Part shown: positions 15,992 through 19,921 of the stretch, piece after piece
How the letters are laid out: each line of letters opens with the position of its first letter
How positions within the stretch are numbered: the stretch's first letter is position 1
Program-made: the position numbers and the translations under genes
Source: an uncultured Pirellula sp.
GTDB taxonomy: Bacteria > Planctomycetota > Planctomycetia > Pirellulales > Pirellulaceae
DNA length: 19,921 bases
Assembly (NCBI GenBank): GCA_903837255.1
Contig: CAILTZ010000410.1
Span: 1-19,921, forward strand
Direction: 5' to 3'
Notes under the pieces: model-generated
Database searches by the model: none
Seen by the model: only the letters and a program-made list of their open reading frames with translations
Told to the model about the DNA's origin: nothing

Positions 15992-16882
15992 ATGTTCGAA
16001 CAGCAATGGCTTGAGGTCGACTCAGGGCACAGAAAGCTACGGGTCGGGGTTCGAGAGGGAACCGGGCAAGGGCAGGCTGAGCATCGGCCAACGTCTCATC
16101 GGCCAACGATCATCTTGTTGCATGGCGTAACTCGATGTTGGCGAGACTTCGAACCGATGGTCCCGTTCCTGAGTCACGACTGGACGATCTTTGGACTCGA
16201 CCATCGAGGGCATGGCGATTCGGACCGAGCCGATCGTTATTTGGTAGCCGACTATGCGAGCGATTTGATCGAGCTCCTCGAAAAAAAATCCTTCGGCAAC
16301 TCGGTGGTCCTCGTAGGTCACTCCCTTGGAGCGATGGTCGCGGCGATCGCCGCATCCAAGGTTCCTGAGCTAGTTCGTGCCGTGGTCCTCGAGGACCCAC
16401 CATTTGAAACCATGGGAGAGTCGATCCGAGGAACGACCTGGCAGAGACTCTTCGAGGGCATGCAAAGCGTCTGCGCCCAAGGGGGCTCGATCGATCAGAT
16501 CAGCCAGCGACTAGGCTCGATCAAGCTCCCCCAGGCCGACGGGACCAGTGTCGAGCTCAAGCAATTGCGGACCGACGAAGCTCTGCGATGGGGAGCAAGT
16601 TGTTTGTCTAGGCTCGATCCGCAAGTGCTCGATCCACTGATTGCGGGCAGGTGGCTAGAAGGTCTCGATTGGTCGAGTGTGGCCCAGGGGATTCGGTGCC
16701 CTGCGGTCCTGTTGCAGGCCGACTTTGGGGCCGGAGGGGCGCTCTCGGATTGCGACGCGAAATCGTTTTCGGAAGCTTGTCAGGGCTCGGAGTGGATCCG
16801 TTTTCCAGGGAAAAATCATCAGCTCCATGGCACAATCCCAGGCGAAATCGCCTCGGTGGTCAACCGATTTCTAACGGAATAG
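15992..16882 (+). CDS. Alpha/beta hydrolase
   Basis: The 296-residue product is a cytoplasmic-looking alpha/beta-hydrolase-fold enzyme (esterase, lactonase or similar). It has no signal peptide. Visible are the oxyanion-loop HGVTRCW at 44-50, LDHRGHGDSDRA at 69-80, the nucleophile elbow GHSLG with Ser111, a cap region, and a C-terminal GKNHQLH providing the probable catalytic His. The acidic residue is likely one of the Asp in the segment around LLQADFGAGGALSDCDA, which I cannot pin down. GAAAG precedes the ATG by a few bases. It starts 9 nt after the amidohydrolase stop, so the two are probably co-transcribed and may act on the same compound. A 12-nt direct repeat near the 5' end encodes HRPT-S-HRPT at residues 31-39. 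Confidence 0.9.
   Translation: MFEQQWLEVDSGHRKLRVGVREGTGQGQAEHRPTSHRPTIILLHGVTRCWRDFEPMVPFLSHDWTIFGLDHRGHGDSDRADRYLVADYASDLIELLEKKSFGNSVVLVGHSLGAMVAAIAASKVPELVRAVVLEDPPFETMGESIRGTTWQRLFEGMQSVCAQGGSIDQISQRLGSIKLPQADGTSVELKQLRTDEALRWGASCLSRLDPQVLDPLIAGRWLEGLDWSSVAQGIRCPAVLLQADFGAGGALSDCDAKSFSEACQGSEWIRFPGKNHQLHGTIPGEIASVVNRFLTE
16082..16108 (+). repeat. 12-nt direct repeat CATCGGCCAACG inside the hydrolase gene
   Basis: Two perfect copies (16082-16093 and 16097-16108) are separated by TCT and keep the frame, giving HRPT twice. This looks like a small in-frame duplication before the first core strand. Confidence 0.8.
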
Positions 16883-16893
16883 CTTTATTTGGG

Positions 16894-16922
16894 AAACTGA
16901 CCCTGTAGAGTTTGGTCAGTTT
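16894..16922 (+). terminator. Possible transcription terminator hairpin after the hydrolase operon
   Basis: AAACTGACC (16894-16902) and GGTCAGTTT (16914-16922) form a perfect 9-bp stem with an 11-nt loop, 12 nt after the hydrolase stop codon. A loosely T/G-rich tract (GTTGTTGG) follows rather than a clean T-run, so it is a weak or Rho-assisted terminator candidate. Confidence 0.5.
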
Positions 16923-17073
16923 GTTGTTGGCTTGTATGAGTGCGGCTCAGACCCATGCCGATCTAGTTGCTTTTGGTCGGCAGGTTTCAATCGGAGCGTT
17001 CTTTTAAGGGGGACGTCGCAACCGATGGTGACTGCCATTTGCCTTTGGCCACAACGCGATAAATCCCGGGGGT

Positions 17074-17092
17074 TTGGGGGCTGAGCCCCCAA
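17074..17092. repeat. GC-rich palindrome TTGGGGGC-TGA-GCCCCCAA
   Basis: A perfect 8-bp stem with a 3-nt loop lies in non-coding DNA. A run of six T occurs about 13 nt further on, too far for a standard intrinsic terminator. Its form suggests a dispersed REP-like intergenic element, which is inference. Confidence 0.5.
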
Positions 17093-17274
17093 GACGCCCA
17101 GCATCTTTTTTGTCGTTCATTTACTTAGCTAAACCTAACCGACGTTTATGCTACTTACGCTGGACCAAAACAGCAGCTAAGAGACCTACCGCGCTTCCAT
17201 CCCCGTGATGGCTTCTGATACAATCCAAGTCGCTTGTTCGACCCTCTGGCTACACCTTTCTCATTCCCAAGACG

Positions 17275-18435
17275 ATGATGCTAACTCGATCCAACCTATG
17301 GCCTACCCAATGGACCTGCGGGCTGCTCTCGGTGCTGCTCGCCCTCTTCTGCGCGGCCTCTGACTCCCAGGCCCAGTCCCGTTGGACCCCCGAGCAGGCC
17401 CAGGCTTGGCAAGAGAAACATGGCTGGCTGGTCGGCTCAAATTACATTCCAGCCTATGCCATCAACCAACTGGAAATGTGGCAAATCGGAACCTTTGACC
17501 TTCAAAGAATCGATCAAGAGCTCGGCTGGGCTCGAAGCCTGGGCTTTAACTCCATGCGCGTCTTCCTGCACGATCTACTTTGGGCCGGAGAAGGCAAAGA
17601 TCTGCTCGATCGTATGGAGCAATTTCTAAGCATTGCCCAAAAGCACAAAATTGGGATCGTCTTTGTGCCCTTCGATTCGGTCTGGGATCCCCAGCCAGTT
17701 GCAGGTCGCCAGCGAGATCCCAAAAAAGGGGTCCACAACAGCGGCTGGTTGCAAAGCCCCGGAGCAGCGATTCTCGGTGATCCAAACAAGCATGTCCTGA
17801 TGAAGCCCTACCTACAAGGAATCCTCAAGAGATTCAAAGACGATCCCCGCATCCAAGCTTGGGATTTGGTCAACGAACTCGACAACGACAACGCGAACTC
17901 CTACGGTCGCAACGGGACCAAAACCGAACTACCGAACAAAGCCCAAGCGGGTTTGATCTTTGCCGAACGTTGCTTTGAGTGGGCTCGCGAGATCAACCCC
18001 TCTCAACCCCTGACATGCGGGGTATGGATCAGCCTCTGGGAAGACGAATCCAAACTCAGTCCAGTCGACAAATTCTGCTTGGAAAAATCTGACATCATCA
18101 CCTTCCACAACTACGGCGATGGCGAAACGCTGCGCCGTGCGATCAAATCTCTGAAGCGTTACGGACGTCCAATCGTTTGCACCGAGTACATGGCACGAGG
18201 AAACAACAGCCACTTCGATCCGAACCTAAAGATTCTCAAAGAAGAGAATGTCGGGGCCCACAACTGGGGATTCGTCGATGGCAAGAGCCAAACAATCTAC
18301 CCCTGGGATTCTTGGCAAAAGCCCTATGACAAAGAGCCCGACCTGTGGTTCCACGACATCTTCCGTATAGACGGAACGCCATACCGCGCTGGTGAGGTCG
18401 ACTACATCCGATCGATCACTGGAGCCAAGCCCTGA
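17275..18435 (+). CDS. Secreted glycoside hydrolase, GH5-like (cellulase family)
   Basis: The 386-residue product has a signal peptide (about 1-34, hydrophobic CGLLSVLLALFCAAS, cleavage near AQA/QS) and a single TIM-barrel domain of the GH5/clan A type. The probable acid/base is Glu201 in WDLVNELDN and the probable nucleophile is Glu304 in IVCTEYMA, on strands 4 and 7 as expected. HNYGD at 278-282 is a usual active-site segment. Such enzymes cleave beta-linked glucans, mannans or xylans outside the cytoplasm; the substrate cannot be read here. Two consecutive ATGs (17275, 17278) could start it. It is monocistronic, and its stop is only 7 nt from the stop of the convergent cytochrome gene. No carbohydrate-binding module is present. 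Confidence 0.88.
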   Translation: MMLTRSNLWPTQWTCGLLSVLLALFCAASDSQAQSRWTPEQAQAWQEKHGWLVGSNYIPAYAINQLEMWQIGTFDLQRIDQELGWARSLGFNSMRVFLHDLLWAGEGKDLLDRMEQFLSIAQKHKIGIVFVPFDSVWDPQPVAGRQRDPKKGVHNSGWLQSPGAAILGDPNKHVLMKPYLQGILKRFKDDPRIQAWDLVNELDNDNANSYGRNGTKTELPNKAQAGLIFAERCFEWAREINPSQPLTCGVWISLWEDESKLSPVDKFCLEKSDIITFHNYGDGETLRRAIKSLKRYGRPIVCTEYMARGNNSHFDPNLKILKEENVGAHNWGFVDGKSQTIYPWDSWQKPYDKEPDLWFHDIFRIDGTPYRAGEVDYIRSITGAKP

Positions 18436-18442
18436 GTCCCTG

Positions 18443-19921
18443 CTAGTCCTTGCCGTAGTGCTTGACCTGCTCCCAGAATTTTTCAAAAGCCCCTTCTTTG
18501 TGGAACTCGGGGCTGTTGTCGATGTCGTGACACTCTAGGCACTTTTCCTGGGCGTTGGCAAGCGTCAATCGCATCGAGTTGCGGAGCTCTTCGAGTTGCT
18601 TTTTGTCGGCGCTGGAATCTCCACTGGAGTTCTCCTCGGCTTGGACGTGCTCCAGGCCAGGCCCGTGACAATTCTCGCATCCGTTTCCATGCAGGTCGGG
18701 TGAGCCCTCGAGTGTTTCGTAACCGGTCTTGTACGGGAAGAACTTCTGAGGATTCCAGCCCGTCACATGGCACGAGATGCACTCGGGATCAAAGTGCCTT
18801 GCCATCGATCTTTCGGGTGGTTTGACGATCGAATCGGTGGCGCTGGCGTGCGGAGTGTTCTTCCAAATCTCATGAGCCGTCGTGTGACACTCTCCACACT
18901 TTTGAGTACCGGCATAGCTTCGTCCGGTGGGATGCGTGATGGGCCTTAACCCCAAGGCTGAGAAATTGTCATCGGCTTTGTTGCGCAGTTCGTCCTGATA
19001 CTTGCTAAAGAGTTCGAGCATGCGAGGGGAGTCCTCGAACTGCGAGCTCAGAGCGATACGTTGGTAACGGGTAGGTTGGGATGGATCGTCAAAGAGTCCG
19101 ACGATACCCGCATACATACCCTTGGTGCCAACCTGGACGATCTCCGACGTGCTACCGGGTAGTAGCTCAGGGCGATACGTTGGCTCGCCATAGCCTCCTG
19201 AGGTGACCACCAATTGGAACCCCTCAACGGCTTCGACGATTTTCTTGGTCTCTTCCAAATTCGCGTTGGCCAAGAGGATTTGATAATCGCACTTTTCTTG
19301 TTTGAGCTTGGCGGCGACTTCTTTCAAAGCTGGAATCGTTGGCGAGACGGTGAAAAAACCTTGTTTGAGCATCGCATGCGCCTTGAGGTGCTCCTCACCT
19401 AGAATTCCGGTGACACCGATCTTGCGAATTTTCTTGTCTGCACCTTGAACCGTGAAAACCTTGTACCGAAGGTCTTGGTCGGGTAGCATGCTGACATTGG
19501 CAGAAACAAACAGGTTGTTTCTACCGTTTTCATCTAGGACAGACAGCAGGATGTTGTCCGACAAAAGCAGATCCTTGGCTCCATAAGTCGTCGCTGCGTA
19601 ACCCATCTGTCGAAAGGCTTGGGTTGTCCAATTGAACTTGATCTCTGACTGAGTCCCATCGCGTCGAACCTGATCGCCTGCATCGAGCGCCATGACTTGC
19701 CAACCCCGATTCTTGAGGCTCGTCAGCAGGGTGTCTTTGCGATTGATTCCACCTTTTTGATTCGACAGCCCGGTGCAACCGCAAGGTTCGAGATACCCGG
19801 TTTGGTTTCCCGTGATGTAGAGGACCAGCCAAGGATTTTGCCAATCGGTGGCGATCTTCTGATTCTTTTCTTCTTCCGTCGCAACGGTGATGGGAGGATC
19901 CGAGGGTAACTGGACCGGGGA
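18443..19921 (-). CDS. Tetraheme cytochrome c554-like protein with an N-terminal phosphoesterase-like domain, 5' end outside window
   Basis: The frame stays open to the right edge (492 residues visible; the in-window ATG at 19693 is internal). The C-terminal part has four c-type heme motifs, counted from that ATG: CGECH 266-270, CISCH 305-309, CENCH 339-343 and CLECH 385-389. Further His residues could be axial ligands, as in cytochrome c554-type proteins. The N-terminal part resembles UshA/SoxB-type calcineurin-like phosphoesterases (GGINRKDTLL, LDAGD, the AFRQMGYAATTYGAKD strand). However, the usual GNHE reads GAKD and the first Asp-x-His reads NQTGYL, followed by a LEPCGC motif (Cys codons at 19775-19783). 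Catalytic metal binding is therefore doubtful. It probably acts in the periplasm in electron transfer. The signal peptide, if any, lies outside the window. Confidence 0.85.
   Translation of the reverse strand, partial: SPVQLPSDPPITVATEEEKNQKIATDWQNPWLVLYITGNQTGYLEPCGCTGLSNQKGGINRKDTLLTSLKNRGWQVMALDAGDQVRRDGTQSEIKFNWTTQAFRQMGYAATTYGAKDLLLSDNILLSVLDENGRNNLFVSANVSMLPDQDLRYKVFTVQGADKKIRKIGVTGILGEEHLKAHAMLKQGFFTVSPTIPALKEVAAKLKQEKCDYQILLANANLEETKKIVEAVEGFQLVVTSGGYGEPTYRPELLPGSTSEIVQVGTKGMYAGIVGLFDDPSQPTRYQRIALSSQFEDSPRMLELFSKYQDELRNKADDNFSALGLRPITHPTGRSYAGTQKCGECHTTAHEIWKNTPHASATDSIVKPPERSMARHFDPECISCHVTGWNPQKFFPYKTGYETLEGSPDLHGNGCENCHGPGLEHVQAEENSSGDSSADKKQLEELRNSMRLTLANAQEKCLECHDIDNSPEFHKEGAFEKFWEQVKHYGKD

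Larger units (their letters stand above)
16883..17274. other. Intergenic region between the hydrolase and the GH5-like gene
   Basis: These 392 nt hold the hairpin at 16894-16922 and a second GC-rich hairpin at 17074-17092. They should also hold the promoter of the glycoside hydrolase gene, which I could not identify with confidence. No credible coding frame is present. Confidence 0.5.

Noticed and set aside
16916..17104. A 62-codon minus-strand open frame in the intergenic region
   Set aside because: It overlaps two hairpins, has no motif and no ribosome binding site.
18433..18445. A bidirectional terminator between the convergent GH5-like and cytochrome genes
   Set aside because: Only 7 nt separate the two stop codons and no inverted repeat is visible there.

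Overview
The window looks like a chromosomal segment from a planctomycete, most likely of the Pirellulales type. The clearest pointers are a PSCyt1-DUF1549-DUF1553 protein immediately followed by a DUF1501 protein, a sulfatase relic, a very long TolC-like lipoprotein, a tandem double-length UvrA of the kind known from the PVC group, and weak or absent Shine-Dalgarno sequences. This is inference from gene content; no rRNA, tRNA, mobile element or CRISPR array is visible.

Layout. Minus strand 4905 to 1: trxB (thioredoxin reductase), then uvrA, which runs off the left edge. By hand translation uvrA is one uninterrupted frame from a GTG at 3795 to base 1. It holds a complete UvrA, a basic linker, and then the start of a second UvrA. 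Plus strand 5257-6814: an internally deleted sulfatase remnant, then a lipid (diacylglycerol-type) kinase split by a one-base frameshift. Minus strand 9795-6865: a 976-residue TolC-family outer-membrane lipoprotein. Plus strand 10023-16882: a probable four-gene operon, made of the PSCyt1/DUF1549/DUF1553 cytochrome-type protein, the DUF1501 protein, an amidohydrolase split by a one-base frameshift, and an alpha/beta hydrolase. Plus strand 17275-18435: a secreted GH5-like glycoside hydrolase. Minus strand from the right edge to 18443: a tetraheme cytochrome fused to a phosphoesterase-like domain that appears to have lost its metal ligands; its 5' end lies outside the window.

How the genes may work together. 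trxB-uvrA is a housekeeping pair (thiol redox and nucleotide excision repair). The plus-strand block at 10-17 kb resembles planctomycete catabolic clusters, with a secreted cytochrome-like protein, its DUF1501 partner and two hydrolases, but no substrate can be read from sequence. The GH5-like enzyme next to it suggests use of plant or algal polysaccharide.

The most notable points are the tandem UvrA, the tetraheme protein with a remodelled phosphoesterase-like domain, a sulfatase that has lost its catalytic core cleanly in frame, and two genes broken at G-runs that share the same octamer but are shifted in opposite directions. Several short tandem repeats sit at gene starts and ends. I do not see a wholly new multi-gene system in the window.
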